Assembly: GCF_002155685.1 (NCBI RefSeq)
Contig: NZ_MUYK01000003.1
Location: 310,001-374,000 of the forward strand
From: Erythrobacter colymbi
GTDB taxonomy: Bacteria > Pseudomonadota > Alphaproteobacteria > Sphingomonadales > Sphingomonadaceae
Length of the DNA stretch: 64,000 nucleotides
Reading direction: 5' to 3'
A model generated the notes under the pieces. It searched no databases and had not been told where the DNA came from. It was given only the letters and a program-made list of their open reading frames with translations. A program made the translations under genes and the position numbers. This document shows, piece by piece, positions 36,901 through 47,332 of this stretch (position 1 is its first letter; each line of letters begins with the position of its first letter).

Positions 36901-37599
36901 GCCTATGGCGCCAACGTCAACCAGATGATCGAGGGCGGCGTCTGGGCCGATCCGGACGAGCTCGCCAACGCCTTCGAAAGCAACAAGGGCTTTGCCTACG
37001 GCGTCAGCGGCAAGCCCGTGCAGCAGCGCGAACTGCTCCAGAGCGCATTGGGCACGGTCGATTTCACCTACCAGAACCTCGAGAGCATCGAGCTCGGCAT
37101 CAACGACGTCGACCAGTATGTCGATGGCCTCGGCGGAGTGACCCGCTCGGTCGCGCGCGCCAAGGGCGCCGAGACACCGGTCTATATCCTCGATGCAACG
37201 CGCGGCAGCACCAAGGTGCGCACGCTTTCCGAACAGATCGACCTCGAAGCGCGCACCCGCACCCTGAACCCCAAGTGGTTCGAAGGCCTGCTGGAGCACG
37301 GCTACGAAGGCGTGCGCCAGATCGAGGGCCATGTGACCAGCACGCTGGGATGGTCGGCCACCACCGGGCAGGTCGCGCCGTGGGTCTACCAGAAGATCTC
37401 CGAGACCTTCGTGCTCGATGCCGACATGCGCCGGCGCCTGTCCGAACTGAACCCCAAGAGCGCGGGCCGCGTGGCCGGACGGCTGCTCGAAGCCTGCGAC
37501 CGCAACCTGTGGGCCCCCGACGAAGCGACGCTCGCCGCCCTGCGCGAAGCCAATGACGAGCTGGAGGACCGCCTCGAAGGCGTGTTCCCGGCCGAATGA
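33961..37599 (+). CDS. bchH: Magnesium chelatase subunit H (porphyrin-binding)
   Basis: A 1212-residue subunit that binds protoporphyrin IX and receives Mg2+ when driven by BchI/BchD. Family blocks are [10 protein letters not shown] near residue 20, [15 protein letters not shown] (about residue 610) and [10 protein letters not shown] near 1015. A cysteine-rich stretch (C-G-G-C-E-R-R-C, about residue 400) is followed by a basic helix. Length is at the upper end of normal. A long antisense frame covers it but is a GC-bias shadow. It starts inside the last 11 bases of bchB. Confidence 0.97.
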   Translation: MHGSVASASSLDPRAPVRVVIVTLDNHLKGAVDRAEEALAKEGIDLSLHAASEWGSNPADLEAVKTAIAGADIVIATMLFLDDHIRAILPSLEARREECDAMVCLMSAGEVVKLTKMGGYRMDAPAKGPLALLKKLRGNAGKPGSNSGAGQMKMLRRLPKLLRFIPGTAQDVRAYFLTLQYWLAGSDENVVAMVRALIDRYAAGERLYRRGITKADAPLEYPENGVYHPATQQRISESLRLLPATRGPEGTVGLILLRSYLLGRDCAHYDGAIAAFEAAGLKVVPVFASGLDARPAIEKFFIGPDGRPTVDAIVNLTGFSLVGGPAYSDAQAAREVLGKLDLPYLAAHAIEFQTIEDWAHRPQGLLPLESTMMVALPELDGSTVPHVFGGRAGQSGAGCGGCERRCARPQSHKARPMQACPERAEALAAKTLRLIRLRRSERAARKLAIVVFNFPPNAGATGTAAFMAVHESLYATLQRLKAEGYGVDVPESLDAMRTALLEGNRERFGTDANVAHRIPADEHVRREPHLAEIEAAWGPAPGKQLSDGGHILVQGAHFGNVFVGVQPGFGYEGDPMRLLFEGTFAPTHAFSAFYRYIREDFGAHAVLHFGTHGALEFMPGKQAGMSGQCWPDRLIGDVPNFYLYAANNPSEGMLAKRRSGATLISYLTPPLAQAGLYKGLSELKASVERWRTTIDDEAHAEERADLAALIADQCEALDITYADIGELPARLYEMEQALIPHGLHVFGRNPSGAEAEDMLDAMMEAGSHDGPTPDRARLAALLDSSDEMGSLIHALDGGYVAPAPGGDVVVNPDVLPTGRNIHGFDPFLLPSAFACRMGRDQAEQLIARHVNGGQPFPESIAMVLWGTDNMKSEGVQIAQAMTLMGARPRRDTYGRLAGAELIPLEELGRPRIDVVMTLSGIFRDLLPMQTRMLAEAALLASRALEPEEANFIRKHTLAQMEKHGCDLETAALRVFSNAEGAYGANVNQMIEGGVWADPDELANAFESNKGFAYGVSGKPVQQRELLQSALGTVDFTYQNLESIELGINDVDQYVDGLGGVTRSVARAKGAETPVYILDATRGSTKVRTLSEQIDLEARTRTLNPKWFEGLLEHGYEGVRQIEGHVTSTLGWSATTGQVAPWVYQKISETFVLDADMRRRLSELNPKSAGRVAGRLLEACDRNLWAPDEATLAALREANDELEDRLEGVFPAE

Positions 37600-37610
37600 C
37601 CAAGGGATAG

Positions 37611-38512
<902 letters not shown>

Positions 38513-38513
<1 letters not shown>

Positions 38514-39217
38514 TGGCGAGCCGCAACCCGACCGAATATGACGACCGCCGCGAGGCGCTGGCGACCTATTTCGACAGCACCGCGCGCCAGGCGTGGATCG
38601 ACCTGACGTCCGATACCAAGGTCTCCGGCATTCGCGCCACGGTGCGCGCTGGGCGCGATGCGATGCGCGCGACCCTGCTTGACTGGCTGCCGACCGACCT
38701 CAGGCGTACCCAGATCCTCGATGCCGGCTGCGGCACCGGATCGCTGGCGGTGGCGGCCGCCTGCCGGGGCGCGGAAGTGACCGGGATCGACGTGGCCGCG
38801 GGCCTCGTCGAGGTCGCGCGGGAACGTACGCCCTCCTTCATCGGCCACGGGCGCATCCACCGGAAGAGCGGCGACATGCTCGATCCGCAGCTGGGCACCT
38901 TCGCCCATGTCGTGGCGATGGATTCGCTGATCCACTACGAACCCGAGGATCTGGTCGCCGCGCTTGCCAAGCTGCCGCAGCGCACCACCGGTTCGATCCT
39001 CTTCACCTTCGCCCCGCGCACCACGCTGCTGGCGGCGATGCACACCGTGGGCAAAGTCTTCCCCAAATCCGACCGCTCGCCCGCCATCGTGCCGGTCGCC
39101 GAAGGCGAGCTGCGCGAGCGCCTTGCGCGGCTTCAGGGCTGGAGCATCGGCCGCACGCAGCGCATCTCTTCCGGGTTCTACACCTCGCAGGCACTCGAAC
39201 TGGTGAGGCACGGATGA
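38513..39217 (+). CDS. bchM: Mg-protoporphyrin IX O-methyltransferase
   Basis: A 234-residue SAM-dependent enzyme that methylates the ring C propionate of Mg-protoporphyrin IX. The SAM motif L-D-A-G-C-G-T-G-S lies at residues 69-77 and the post-motif acid in V-T-G-I-D-V-A-A-G. Characteristic BchM blocks are Y-F-D-S-T-A-R-Q-A-W near residue 19 and M-D-S-L-I-H-Y-E-P near 140. Its product is the substrate of AcsF, encoded downstream. Junctions: TGATG with bchL and ATGA with lhaA. Confidence 0.96.
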
Positions 39218-40659
39218 ACGCGCCCGCTCGCCTCAAGCCTCCGCACTGGACCGAGCTGGTTTTCCGGCTGCTCCCGTTTGCGGATGCGGCGAGCGACGAT
39301 CTGCCCCTGCCGCGCCTGCTGCGGCTGTCGCTGTTCCAGGTGAGCGTCGGCATGGCGACGGTGCTGCTAAACGGCACCCTCAACCGTGTGATGGTGGTCG
39401 AGCTCGGCACGCCGACATGGCTGGTCGCGCTGCTGATTGCGGTGCCGCTGCTCGCCGCGCCCTTCCGCGCGCTGGTGGGCCACAAGTCCGATACCCACCG
39501 CTCGGTCCTCGGCTGGCGGCGGGTGCCTTATATCTGGTTCGACACGATGATGCAGTTCGGCGGCCTCGCGATCATGCCCTTCGCGCTGCTTCTGCTCGAT
39601 GTTCAGGGCCGCTTCGAGCTCGGGCTGGTGGCGGCGGCGGTCGCCTTCCTGCTGACGGGCACGGGCTTCCATGTGACGCAAACCGCGGGCCTCGCGCTGG
39701 TCACCGACCTTGCGCCGGTCGACAAGCGCCCGCGCGCCATCGCGCTCCACTATGTCACCCTGCTGATCGGAATGATGTTCGCCGCCTTCGTGATCGGCGG
39801 GATCCTCGCCGATTTCTCGCCCACCAAGCTGGTGCAGGTGATCCAGGGCTGCGGCGTGCTGACGGTGATCCTCAACGTCACCGCGATCTGGAAGCAGGAA
39901 GCGCGCAACCCGGTCCTCACCAAGGGCCCGGAGCCCGATGCGCCGACCTTCTCGCAGTTGTGGCAGAGCTTCGTGAAGAACGGCCGCAACGCGCGGATGC
40001 TGACCGCGATCGGGATCGGGGCGGCGGGCTTTGCCATGCAGGACGCGCTGCTCGAGCCCTATGGCGGGGAAATCCTGCGGCTTTCGGTCGGGGCGACCAC
40101 CGGACTGACCGGCGCCTGGGCGCTCGGTTCGCTGTGCGGCTTCACGCTTGCCGGGCGGGCACTGGCGCGCGGATGGGACCCGCTGCGGCTGGCGGGTGCG
40201 GGCCTCGTGTTCGGGATCAACGCCTTCCTGCTGGTGCTCTTCGCCGGACCCTTCGAAGCGCCGCTGATGCTCTATGCCGGCGCGCTCGGCATCGGCTTCG
40301 GGCTCGGGCTGTTTTCGGTCGGCACGCTGATGGAGGCGATGAAACTCGCCCGCGGCGACAGCGCGGGCCTCGCGCTGGGCGCATGGGGCGCGGTGCAGGC
40401 GACCTGCGCCGGGCTTGGCATCGCGCTGGGCGGCCTGCTGCGCGACGGGATCGCGGCGGTGCTCGGCAGCGGCCACCCCGAAGCCAGCATGGCCATGCGC
40501 GCGACCGGCTATGCCTCGGTCTACATTCTCGAGATCGCCCTGCTGCTGATCGGCCTTGCCGCCATCGGTCCGCTGGTCGGCTACCAGCGCCACGATACCC
40601 CGGAGGACGAGGACGCGCCCGGCGCCCGCCCCTTCGGCCTTGCCGAGTTTCCGACATGA
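39214..40659 (+). CDS. lhaA: LH1 assembly protein LhaA (PucC family)
   Basis: A 481-residue protein with about 12 membrane helices of the PucC branch of the MFS. Blocks include L-N-R-V-M-V-V-E-L-G near residue 55, R-A-L-V-G-H-K-S-D-T-H-R near 85, R-R-V-P-Y-I-W-F-D-T and F-A-M-Q-D-A-L-L-E-P-Y-G-G near 275. LhaA delivers bacteriochlorophyll to LH1 during assembly. The place between bchM and puhA is canonical. The second copy of the family at 25351 shares these motifs and is presumably specialised for the bchG/bchP step. A small hairpin (40690-40708) lies in the gap to puhA. Confidence 0.94.
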   Translation: MNAPARLKPPHWTELVFRLLPFADAASDDLPLPRLLRLSLFQVSVGMATVLLNGTLNRVMVVELGTPTWLVALLIAVPLLAAPFRALVGHKSDTHRSVLGWRRVPYIWFDTMMQFGGLAIMPFALLLLDVQGRFELGLVAAAVAFLLTGTGFHVTQTAGLALVTDLAPVDKRPRAIALHYVTLLIGMMFAAFVIGGILADFSPTKLVQVIQGCGVLTVILNVTAIWKQEARNPVLTKGPEPDAPTFSQLWQSFVKNGRNARMLTAIGIGAAGFAMQDALLEPYGGEILRLSVGATTGLTGAWALGSLCGFTLAGRALARGWDPLRLAGAGLVFGINAFLLVLFAGPFEAPLMLYAGALGIGFGLGLFSVGTLMEAMKLARGDSAGLALGAWGAVQATCAGLGIALGGLLRDGIAAVLGSGHPEASMAMRATGYASVYILEIALLLIGLAAIGPLVGYQRHDTPEDEDAPGARPFGLAEFPT

Positions 40660-40732
40660 TTACCCGTGCCCGCCTGTCCCGTCCCTTCCCCGGCTCCGCC
40701 TCAGCCGGATTGTTCCATGAGAGGAATGTGTA

Positions 40733-41539
40733 ATGAACGCTGCCTATATCGTCGGCTCATTCGATGCTGCCGAACTCGCTTTCCTGCTGTTCTTCGGGTT
40801 CTTCGTGGCCCTGGTCTTCTACCTCAACAAGGAAAGCCGCCGCGAAGGCTATCCGCTCGAGGATGAGGACACCGGCAAGATCCACCCCGGGAGCCTGTTC
40901 GATGGCGACAAGAAGACCTTCCAGCTGCCCAACGGCCGCGGCACCTATGTGCCCGAGGACGTCGCGCGTGACGATATCAACGTCCCCGCGGTCCAGGCCT
41001 TCCGCGCTGCCGGAGCGCCCTTCGTGCCGACCGGCGATGCCATGGCCGACGGCATGGGCCCGGCCGCATGGGCCAACCGCTCGAAGTATCCCGATCTGAC
41101 CTTCGACGGCCGCCCGCGCATCGTGCCGATCGCGCAGAGCCACGAACTGATCATCGCGCCCAACGATCCGCAGCTCGTCGGCTGGAACGTCGTCGCCGCC
41201 GATGGCGTCACGGTCGGCAAGGTCAGCGACATCTGGGTCGACCAGGCCGAACACATCATCCGCTATCTCGAAGTCGAGACCACCAGCGGCAAGAAGGTGC
41301 TCGCCCCGATGATGGTCGCGGTGGTGCACGGCAACAGCCTGCTCAACAAGGTGCTGCCGGTCATCCTCGACGAGCCCGAATTCGTCGAGATCGACGCGAT
41401 CACCGCAGCCCAGTTCGAGAACGTCCCTGCGCTGGAAACCGCCGGGATCATCACCCGCTACGAGGAAGACCGCATCCAGGCCTACTTCGGCGGGGGCTAC
41501 ATGTATGCAACCCCTGAAAGGTCGGAAGCATGGCTCTGA
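40733..41539 (+). CDS. puhA: Photosynthetic reaction centre H subunit
   Basis: A 268-residue single-pass subunit that caps the L/M core on the cytoplasmic side and guides protons to QB. The membrane helix is at residues 13-32, followed by Y-L-N-K-E-S-R-R-E-G-Y-P-L-E. The soluble beta-barrel part holds H-E-L-I-I-A-P-N-D-P near 137, V-S-D-I-W-V-D-Q-A-E and F-V-E-I-D-A-I-T-A. A 73-base gap precedes it, with GAGAGGAATGTGTA before the ATG. Its 3' end overlaps puhB by 10 bases. Confidence 0.97.
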   Translation: MNAAYIVGSFDAAELAFLLFFGFFVALVFYLNKESRREGYPLEDEDTGKIHPGSLFDGDKKTFQLPNGRGTYVPEDVARDDINVPAVQAFRAAGAPFVPTGDAMADGMGPAAWANRSKYPDLTFDGRPRIVPIAQSHELIIAPNDPQLVGWNVVAADGVTVGKVSDIWVDQAEHIIRYLEVETTSGKKVLAPMMVAVVHGNSLLNKVLPVILDEPEFVEIDAITAAQFENVPALETAGIITRYEEDRIQAYFGGGYMYATPERSEAWL

Positions 41540-42312
41540 ACAGCCTCGCGGACGTGACGGGAACGGGGGCAGCGGCGGCAACGCCGCTGCCCGCCGGGCT
41601 GGATCACGCCGCACTCGAGAACGATGGCCCCAAGGCCTTCGGTGACAAGATGGGCACGCCCGCCGCCGACGAGCGCGTGCTGTGGAAGGGCCGACCGCAG
41701 CTCGACCTGCTGGCGCGCACCGCCTTCCACGCCCGCATGGCGGGGCTCTACATGGCCGCCCTCGTGGTGATCGCGCTGGTGCTGGGCAAGCCCGACGCTG
41801 CGATCGTCGCCGGTATCCTCGGCACGGCGCTGGCCGCGATCCTCTATGTCCTCGCCTGGGCAAGCGCGCGCAGCACGCTCTACATCCTGACCGACACCCG
41901 CCTGATCATGCGCATCGGCATCGCGATCGAGACGCGGGTCAACATCCCGCTGAAGCAGATCAACGCCGCGCATCTCGCGGTGCTCAGCAAGGACGGACAC
42001 GGCGACATCGCCTTCGAACTGGCCGGTGAACGCCTGCTCGGCACGCTGCTGCTGTGGCCGCATGTGCGCCCGTGGCACTATGCCATGCCCCAGCCGATGC
42101 TGCGCGCGGTGCCCGATGCCGCTGCCCTCGCGCAGATGATCGCCGAACAGCGCGCGCGCTTCGGCGCGATCGAGCGCAATTTGAGCGAGATCAAGGAAGC
42201 CGCCCCGGCAAGCGGGCAGACCGCAGGACAGGCCGCAGCGGCCCCTGCCCCCGGTCGTCTCGCTCCGGCGATCCACCGCGGCGAACCCGGCCTTGAAGGA
42301 GCGCCCGCATGA
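41530..42312 (+). CDS. puhB: Photosynthetic complex assembly protein PuhB
   Basis: A 260-residue membrane protein with two close membrane segments (about residues 70-120, L-Y-M-A-A-L-V-V-I-A-L-V-L and A-I-L-Y-V-L-A-W-A) and a PH-like domain after them (Y-I-L-T-D-T-R-L-I-M-R-I-G, then I-P-L-K-Q-I). L-W-K-G-R-P precedes the helices. PuhB is needed for efficient reaction-centre assembly in Rhodobacter. The alanine/proline-rich end (residues 225-260) is probably flexible. It overlaps puhA at its start and puhC by ATGA at its end. Confidence 0.94.
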   Translation: MALNSLADVTGTGAAAATPLPAGLDHAALENDGPKAFGDKMGTPAADERVLWKGRPQLDLLARTAFHARMAGLYMAALVVIALVLGKPDAAIVAGILGTALAAILYVLAWASARSTLYILTDTRLIMRIGIAIETRVNIPLKQINAAHLAVLSKDGHGDIAFELAGERLLGTLLLWPHVRPWHYAMPQPMLRAVPDAAALAQMIAEQRARFGAIERNLSEIKEAAPASGQTAGQAAAAPAPGRLAPAIHRGEPGLEGAPA

Positions 42313-42797
42313 TCGTTCGCGAGTACGAGAAGGACGAAGTCACCGTCCACAAGGCGCCGCTGATGCTGATGGGTGGGATCATCGCCGCCTCGCTGGTGCT
42401 GACCGCTTCGGTCACTTTCGGCCTGCTCCCGCGTGAAGCCGTGCCCGCCGAGGCGCGCGCCGCCGCCGGGGTCAAGGCTGCCGAGGCGCGCACCCTGCGC
42501 TTCTTTGACGAGGCCGACGGCACAGTGCGGGTCGAGGACGGCGCCAGCGCCGAAGTGCTCGCCCGTTTCGGCCCGGGCGAAGGCGGCTTCATCCGCGCGA
42601 CCGTACGCAGCCTCGTCCACCAGCGCCGCATCCGTAACATCGGCGCCGAGGTGCCCTTCACCCTCACCCAGTGGGACAATGGCGGGCTGACGCTGGCCGA
42701 TCCGGTCACCGGACGCTCGCTCGAGGTCAGCTCCTTCGGGCCGGACAACCGCGCGGTCTATGCCAACCTGCTGCCCGGCAAGGGCGAGGTGCGCTGA
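42309..42797 (+). CDS. puhC: Photosynthetic complex assembly protein PuhC
   Basis: A 162-residue protein with a short cytoplasmic N-terminus, one membrane helix (about residues 19-40: [14 protein letters not shown]) and a periplasmic domain with [13 protein letters not shown] and [15 protein letters not shown]. These are PuhC features; the protein is required for reaction-centre and LH1 reorganisation in Rhodobacter. Linked by ATGA to puhB and by TGATG to the next small gene. Confidence 0.93.
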   Translation: MIVREYEKDEVTVHKAPLMLMGGIIAASLVLTASVTFGLLPREAVPAEARAAAGVKAAEARTLRFFDEADGTVRVEDGASAEVLARFGPGEGGFIRATVRSLVHQRRIRNIGAEVPFTLTQWDNGGLTLADPVTGRSLEVSSFGPDNRAVYANLLPGKGEVR

Positions 42798-43099
42798 TGG
42801 CCCTCGCCTTCCTTGCCAAGCAGTCCTTCGAGACCCCCTGCACGATCACCGTCGAGCAGAGCTCGGAACATTTCCATGCCCATGTCGAGCTCGCCGATAC
42901 CATCGCGATCGAGCCGGGCGACAAGGTGCGCGTCCACGGCGCGCCGATCCAGATCCCGTTCGGCACCCGCCAGGTGTTCGAACGCCGCGCCACGGTGACC
43001 CGCGCCAGCCCGCTGATGCGCGCCCTGACCAAGGCCGCCGCCTATTTCGATCTGGCCGAACTCTACGAAGTCAGCTTCAACGCCGGGAGGATCAAATGA
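42797..43099 (+). CDS. Small soluble PGC protein between puhC and acsF
   Basis: A 100-residue protein with no signal peptide or membrane helix. The N-terminal part reads like a beta-sandwich ([18 protein letters not shown], then [11 protein letters not shown]) and the C-terminal part is helical, ending F-N-A-G-R-I-K. The G-D-x-V-x-V-H-G turn recalls small barrel proteins. A small gene at this place occurs in related clusters, but I cannot name its function. Tight junctions on both sides (TGATG and ATGA) mean it is co-translated with puhC and acsF, so a role in the cyclase step or complex assembly is a fair guess. Confidence 0.82.
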   Translation: MALAFLAKQSFETPCTITVEQSSEHFHAHVELADTIAIEPGDKVRVHGAPIQIPFGTRQVFERRATVTRASPLMRALTKAAAYFDLAELYEVSFNAGRIK

Positions 43100-44157
43100 A
43101 CGCCTACAAGCCGATGACCAGCGAAGAGGCGATGGCGCTGGCGACGCAGGACACGATGCTGACCCCGCGGTTCTACACCACCGATTTCGACGCGCTGGAC
43201 GCGATCGACGTCTCGCCCGTGCGCGGCGAATGGGACCAGCTGATCGCGGACATGGTGGGCGACCCCAACAAGCTCCACTTCAAGCACACCGATGCCTTCA
43301 AGGGCGTGATCGAGGGGCTGGAGCCCTCGCTGCGGCAGGAGTTCACCGATTTCCTCGTCAGCTCGATGACCAGCGAGTTTTCGGGATGCGTGCTCTATGC
43401 CGAAATCGCGCGGCGCACCAAGAACCCGGACGTGAAGCAGCTCTTCCGCCTGCTCGCACGCGACGAGAGCCGCCATGCCGGTTTCATCAACGAAAGCCTC
43501 AAGGATGCCGGCATCGGCGTCGACCTCGGCTATCTGACGAAGACCAAGAAATACACGTACTTCAAGCCGAAGTTCATCTTCTACGCGGTCTATCTGTCGG
43601 AGAAGATCGGCTACGCGCGCTACATCACGATCTTCCGCCATCTGGCGCGGAACCCGCAGCACAAGTTCCACCCGATCTTCGACTGGTTCGAGGAATGGTG
43701 CAACGACGAGTTCCGCCACGGCGAGGCTTTCGCCATGTTGCTGCGCGCGGACCCCAAACTGCTCGAGGGCGCCAACAAGCTGTGGGTGCGCTTCTTCCTG
43801 CTGTCGGTCTACGCGACGATGTATGTGCGCGATCACAATCGTCCGGTGTTCCACGCGGCGCTCGGCGTCGATCCGACCGAATATGACTACAAGGTCTTCG
43901 CGATCTGCAACCAGATCGCCCGCCAGGTCTTCCCGGTCGAACTCGACATCGACAGCCCCGCCTTCCGCCGCCAGATGGAAAAGCTGCGCCTTGCGGCCGA
44001 ACGCATCGAGGAAGGCAAGGCCCGTGGCGGCATCGGCGGCCTGCTGAGCCGCGCGTCGGGCATGGCCGGTGCCGGCCTCGCCTTTGCCCGCATGTATCTC
44101 CAGCGGCCCAAGACCAACGCCCTGCCGCGCTCGATCCGTCTGCAACCGGCGTGGTAA
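43096..44157 (+). CDS. acsF: Aerobic Mg-protoporphyrin IX monomethyl ester (oxidative) cyclase
   Basis: A 353-residue diiron enzyme that uses O2 to build the isocyclic ring E of bacteriochlorophyll. Iron ligands are visible in A-E-I-A-R-R near residue 107, D-E-S-R-H-A-G-F near 135 and N-D-E-F-R-H-G-E near 210. No anaerobic bchE is present in the window, which fits an obligately aerobic phototroph. The C-terminal ~40 residues ([14 protein letters not shown]) form a hydrophobic tail that may touch the membrane. Its end overlaps puhE. Confidence 0.97.
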   Translation: MNAYKPMTSEEAMALATQDTMLTPRFYTTDFDALDAIDVSPVRGEWDQLIADMVGDPNKLHFKHTDAFKGVIEGLEPSLRQEFTDFLVSSMTSEFSGCVLYAEIARRTKNPDVKQLFRLLARDESRHAGFINESLKDAGIGVDLGYLTKTKKYTYFKPKFIFYAVYLSEKIGYARYITIFRHLARNPQHKFHPIFDWFEEWCNDEFRHGEAFAMLLRADPKLLEGANKLWVRFFLLSVYATMYVRDHNRPVFHAALGVDPTEYDYKVFAICNQIARQVFPVELDIDSPAFRRQMEKLRLAAERIEEGKARGGIGGLLSRASGMAGAGLAFARMYLQRPKTNALPRSIRLQPAW

Positions 44158-44945
44158 GCTGGAGCGGCCATATTGTGCCGTTCATCGTGACGGTGGCGAT
44201 CTGGTTCGTCGCGACCGGGCTGATTGCCTGGGCGGACAACCGCGAGCGCGCCACCTTCTCGCGCAGCTTGGCTGTAGGCAGCGTGGCGGGGATTGCCGGG
44301 CTGCTGGTGATCCTCGTCTCCTCGCTCTCGACGCAGGTCTGGGCGGTGTACCTGTCCTTCATCGGCGCGCTGATGGTGTGGGGCTGGCACGAGCTGTCGT
44401 TCCTCACCGGCGCCTCGGCCGGGCCGCGCCGGGGGCCGAGCGACCCTTCGCTCACCGGCGTCGCCCGCTTCCGCCAGGCCGCCGCGACCGTGATGCACCA
44501 CGAGGTCGCGCTCGCGATCACCGCGCTGCTGCTGATCTCGCTCTCGTGGAACGCCCCCAACCAGATCGGCGCGACCGTGTTCGTGCTGATGTTTGCGATG
44601 CGGCTGGTCTCGAAGGTCAACCTCTTCGTGGGCGTGCCCAATTCGAGCTCGGAAATGCTGCCCGACCAGCTCGCCTATCTGAAGACCTATTTCGGCCCGA
44701 GCCGGATGACCGCGCTGCTGGTCGCCTCGGTCACCGCCATCGCCGCTGCGACCGCATGGTTCGCCAGCCTCGCGCTCGCCGCCCCGGTGGGCAGCGCGCA
44801 GATGGTGGGCGCGAGCCTGCTGACGACGCTCGCCCTGCTGGGCGTGCTCGAACACCTGTTTCTGGCCCTCCCCTTCCGTGACGGAATGCTGTGGGGCTGG
44901 GCCTATCCGCAGCGCCGCGCGGCGGCGCCGACCAAACGAGACTGA
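44151..44945 (+). CDS. puhE: Photosynthetic complex assembly protein PuhE
   Basis: A 264-residue membrane protein with about seven hydrophobic segments. Conserved-looking blocks are [17 protein letters not shown] near residue 75, [15 protein letters not shown] near 160 and L-E-H-L-F-L near 235; these are typical of PuhE. The start is GTG at 44151, overlapping the last bases of acsF. In Rhodobacter PuhE loss alters pigment levels, suggesting a control role in bacteriochlorophyll synthesis. The gap to hemA is about 30 bases. Confidence 0.93.
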   Translation: MVSWSGHIVPFIVTVAIWFVATGLIAWADNRERATFSRSLAVGSVAGIAGLLVILVSSLSTQVWAVYLSFIGALMVWGWHELSFLTGASAGPRRGPSDPSLTGVARFRQAAATVMHHEVALAITALLLISLSWNAPNQIGATVFVLMFAMRLVSKVNLFVGVPNSSSEMLPDQLAYLKTYFGPSRMTALLVASVTAIAAATAWFASLALAAPVGSAQMVGASLLTTLALLGVLEHLFLALPFRDGMLWGWAYPQRRAAAPTKRD

Positions 44946-44976
44946 AAGCAAGATAATGACGACAGAGGGAACCCCC

Positions 44977-46197
44977 ATGGACTTCGAAGCCTTTTTCGCC
45001 GGCGAACTCGATGCGGTGCGCGCCGACGGCCGCTACCGGGTGTTCACCGACATCAAGCGCCACCGCGGCCGCTTCCCCCACGCCACCCGCTTCGTCGCCG
45101 ACGAGACCCAGGCGGTGACGGTGTGGTGCTCGAACGACTATCTCGGCATGGGCCAGCACCCCGCAGTGCTCGAAGCGATGCACACCTGCCTCGACGAATG
45201 CGGCGCTGGCGCGGGCGGCACGCGCAACATCTCGGGCACCAACCACTACCATGTGGAGCTGGAAGCCGAACTCGCCGACCTCCACGGCAAGGAGGCCGCG
45301 CTGCTGTTCACCAGCGGATATGTCTCGAACTGGGCGGGCCTCGGCACGCTGGCGAGCAAGATCCCGGGCTGCGTCGTGTTCTCGGACGCGCTCAATCACG
45401 CCTCGATGATCGAAGGCATCCGTCACAGCCGCGCGCCCTACAAGGTGTTCCGTCACAATGACGCGGAGCACCTGGACGAGCTGCTCTCGCTCTACGGCCC
45501 CGAAGTGCCCAAGCTGGTTGCCTTCGAGAGCGTCTATTCGATGGACGGCGACATCGCCCCCATCGCCGACATCCTCGACGTGTGCGAGAAGCACGGCGCG
45601 ATGAGCTATATCGACGAAGTCCACGCCGTCGGCCTCTACGGCCCGCGCGGCGGCGGGGTGGCCGAACGCGAAGGGCTGATGGACCGCATCACGGTCATCG
45701 AAGGCACGCTCGGCAAGGCTTACGGCGTGATGGGCGGCTATATCGCGGCGAGCGCCAACCTCGTCGATTTCGTGAGGAGCTTCGCGAGCGGCTTCATCTT
45801 CTCGACCGCCCTGCCCCCTGCCATCGCAGCGGGCGCGGCGGCGAGCATCCGCCATCTCAAGGTAAGCAGCGCCGAGCGCGAGCTTCAGCAGAAGCGCGTC
45901 GCGCAGGTGCGCCGTGCGCTCGACATCATGGGCATCCCGCACCTCGACAACCCGAGCCACATCATCCCGGTGATGGTTGGGGACGCCAAGAAGTGCAAGA
46001 TGATCAGCGACTGGCTGATGGACAACCACGGCATCTATGTGCAGCCGATCAACTACCCGACCGTCCCCGTCGGCACCGAGCGGCTGCGCGTCACGCCCTC
46101 GCCGGTGCATTCCGATGGCGACATCGACCGGCTGATCAAGGCGCTGTCCGAGATCTGGTCGCATTGCGAACTGGCGCGGATGGAAAAGGCCGCCTGA
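44977..46197 (+). CDS. hemA: 5-aminolevulinate synthase
   Basis: A 406-residue PLP enzyme that condenses glycine and succinyl-CoA to 5-aminolevulinate, the entry to all tetrapyrroles. N-S/C-N-D-Y-L-G-M-G lies near residue 50, the acidic/histidine block D-E-V-H-A-V-G near 213, and the PLP lysine in E-G-T-L-G-K-A-Y-G near 248. The start M-D-F-E-A-F-F at 44977 is preferred because AGAGGGA lies six bases upstream and the family begins there; an in-frame ATG at 44956 adds seven residues. As the last gene of the bchF-puh operon it couples precursor supply to bacteriochlorophyll demand. A strong terminator follows. Confidence 0.95.
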   Translation: MDFEAFFAGELDAVRADGRYRVFTDIKRHRGRFPHATRFVADETQAVTVWCSNDYLGMGQHPAVLEAMHTCLDECGAGAGGTRNISGTNHYHVELEAELADLHGKEAALLFTSGYVSNWAGLGTLASKIPGCVVFSDALNHASMIEGIRHSRAPYKVFRHNDAEHLDELLSLYGPEVPKLVAFESVYSMDGDIAPIADILDVCEKHGAMSYIDEVHAVGLYGPRGGGVAEREGLMDRITVIEGTLGKAYGVMGGYIAASANLVDFVRSFASGFIFSTALPPAIAAGAAASIRHLKVSSAERELQQKRVAQVRRALDIMGIPHLDNPSHIIPVMVGDAKKCKMISDWLMDNHGIYVQPINYPTVPVGTERLRVTPSPVHSDGDIDRLIKALSEIWSHCELARMEKAA

Positions 46198-46242
46198 TCC
46201 CTACCGACTGACGAGAATACCGGCTCTCCCTTGGACGGGAGT

Positions 46243-46276
46243 GAGGGCGGTCGCCATGGGGGTGGCGGCCGCCCTC
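46243..46276. terminator. Terminator closing the photosynthesis gene cluster
   Basis: A 14-pair GC-rich stem (left arm 46243-46256 beginning GAGGGCGG, right arm 46263-46276 ending CCGCCCTC, one T-G pair), a 6-base G-rich loop, then TTTGTGTT. It lies 45 bases after the hemA stop and faces the leftward gene ending at 46325, so it can serve both directions. Confidence 0.85.
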
Positions 46277-46324
46277 TTTGTGTTGGGGGCGGCCCCGGGG
46301 CTATTGGCAGCCGGGGCGCTTCGC

Positions 46325-46654
46325 CTACTTTCGGTTCTTGCGGGCAGCGTAGCGCGCGTCGCGGGCCGCTTTCAGTTCGGCGTCGGTCTTCCGGGGCTTA
46401 TCGGCCTCCGCCTTCGCCATCCTGGCAGCCGCGCGCTGCTCCTCGGCCACGCGCTGCTTGCTCTCGCGGGCCTCGCGCGCCGCTGCGGCCTTGGCGTCGG
46501 CCCGCGCATCGCGCGCCGCGCTGCGGGCCGCGCGCTCGGCCAGTTCGTCGGCACTAAGCTGCGGCGCTGCCTTCATGGCTGCCAGCGCCCTTTGCTTGGC
46601 CAGCGACGAGGCCGCGGCCCGCTGCTGGAAACTGGGTGCATTATATCCGTTCAT
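46325..46654 (-). CDS. DUF6481-like highly charged alpha-helical protein
   Basis: A 109-residue protein beginning M-N-G-Y-N-A-P-S-F-Q-Q-R, then a long helix very rich in A, R, K and E, ending D-A-E-L-K-A-A-R-D-A-R-Y-A-A-R-K-N-R-K. The N-terminal motif and the closing L-K-A-A-R-D-A-R-Y-A-A-R-K are what I remember of the DUF6481 family of sphingomonads, whose function is unknown. The basic composition would suit nucleic-acid binding. AGGAGAT precedes the ATG. First of three small leftward genes, though the gaps between them (49 and 53 bases) leave room for separate promoters. Confidence 0.75.
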   Translation of the reverse strand: MNGYNAPSFQQRAAASSLAKQRALAAMKAAPQLSADELAERAARSAARDARADAKAAAAREARESKQRVAEEQRAAARMAKAEADKPRKTDAELKAARDARYAARKNRK

Positions 46655-46703
46655 CGCGAAATCTCCTGCCGGGCTGCACGCGATGCAGCGCGGCGCATGT
46701 GGG

Positions 46704-46919
46704 TCAAATGATCGGCGCGCCGCTCTGCCTCGCCGCAGCGAGGTGGGCCGCACTCCATGCGCAGGACGCGGCAGCGCCCAGATCGTGCTGGAAGGCGCTG
46801 ATGCGGGCCGCGATGCGCGAGGCGGCGGCAAACTGGCGCTGGCGCTGTTCGGCAGACGCCGCGCCATCCGCGCGCATCAGGGCCGACTGGTGGGCGGCGT
46901 ATTCGTGGTTGATATCCAT
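46704..46919 (-). CDS. Small hypothetical protein
   Basis: A 71-residue, alanine-rich, mostly helical protein: M-D-I-N-H-E-Y-A-A-H-Q-S-A-L-M-R-A, then several R/Q/A stretches, one cysteine and an end A-A-R-Q-S-G-A-P-I-I. AGGAGA lies 7 bases before the ATG, the main support for it being a gene. No signal peptide or membrane helix. No family recognised; neighbours give no clear hint. Confidence 0.55.
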   Translation of the reverse strand: MDINHEYAAHQSALMRADGAASAEQRQRQFAAASRIAARISAFQHDLGAAASCAWSAAHLAAARQSGAPII

Positions 46920-46972
46920 GTCCGGTCTCCTGGGTGGGGACGCGGCCCCCGGGCTTTCGTGTCCGCGGCGCA

Positions 46973-47125
46973 TCAATCGACCATCGCGGCCACGAGCCCG
47001 CGCAGATCGCGGGCGGAAAGGAAGGCATAGGGCTCTTGCGGCACATTCGGGTGGCGATGCTGCGGCAGTGCTGCGCGGATCGCCTTGGCGCGTTCGAAGA
47101 TTGCGCCGGTCGTAATGAAATTCAT
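46973..47125 (-). CDS. Small hypothetical protein
   Basis: A 50-residue protein: M-N-F-I-T-T-G-A-I-F-E-R-A-K-A-I-R-A-A-L-P, a histidine/proline patch (P-Q-H-R-H-P-N-V-P-Q-E-P-Y-A-F) and a closing helix L-S-A-R-D-L-R-G-L-V-A-A-M-V-D. The mix of helix, turn and helix looks like real protein rather than random GC-rich frame. Only a weak AGAGAC lies before the ATG. Longer in-frame starts exist upstream but lack sites. Function unknown. Confidence 0.45.
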   Translation of the reverse strand: MNFITTGAIFERAKAIRAALPQHRHPNVPQEPYAFLSARDLRGLVAAMVD

Positions 47126-47332
47126 GAAGTCTCTGCAAAATAGGAATGAAGCGCAGTCGGGCCAATCCCGCTGCGTGGCTATGCTGCATGAAAAGGAAAA
47201 TGTGGCCGCCGCGGCGGTATTCTGAGTGCCCGGCGACAGCGCTAGGCTCAAACACGCCCGGGGCGCCGATCAAATTCCGTCGCAAGCGACGTGAAGCAAT
47301 TTTTATTTAGCGCATTATTCCAAAATTACAAG

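Noticed and set aside
33808..37332. 1174-codon open frame antisense to bchH
   Set aside because: The plus strand encodes a clear BchH; the long minus frame follows from GC-rich codon use and shows low-complexity H/R/A/E-rich sequence without domains.
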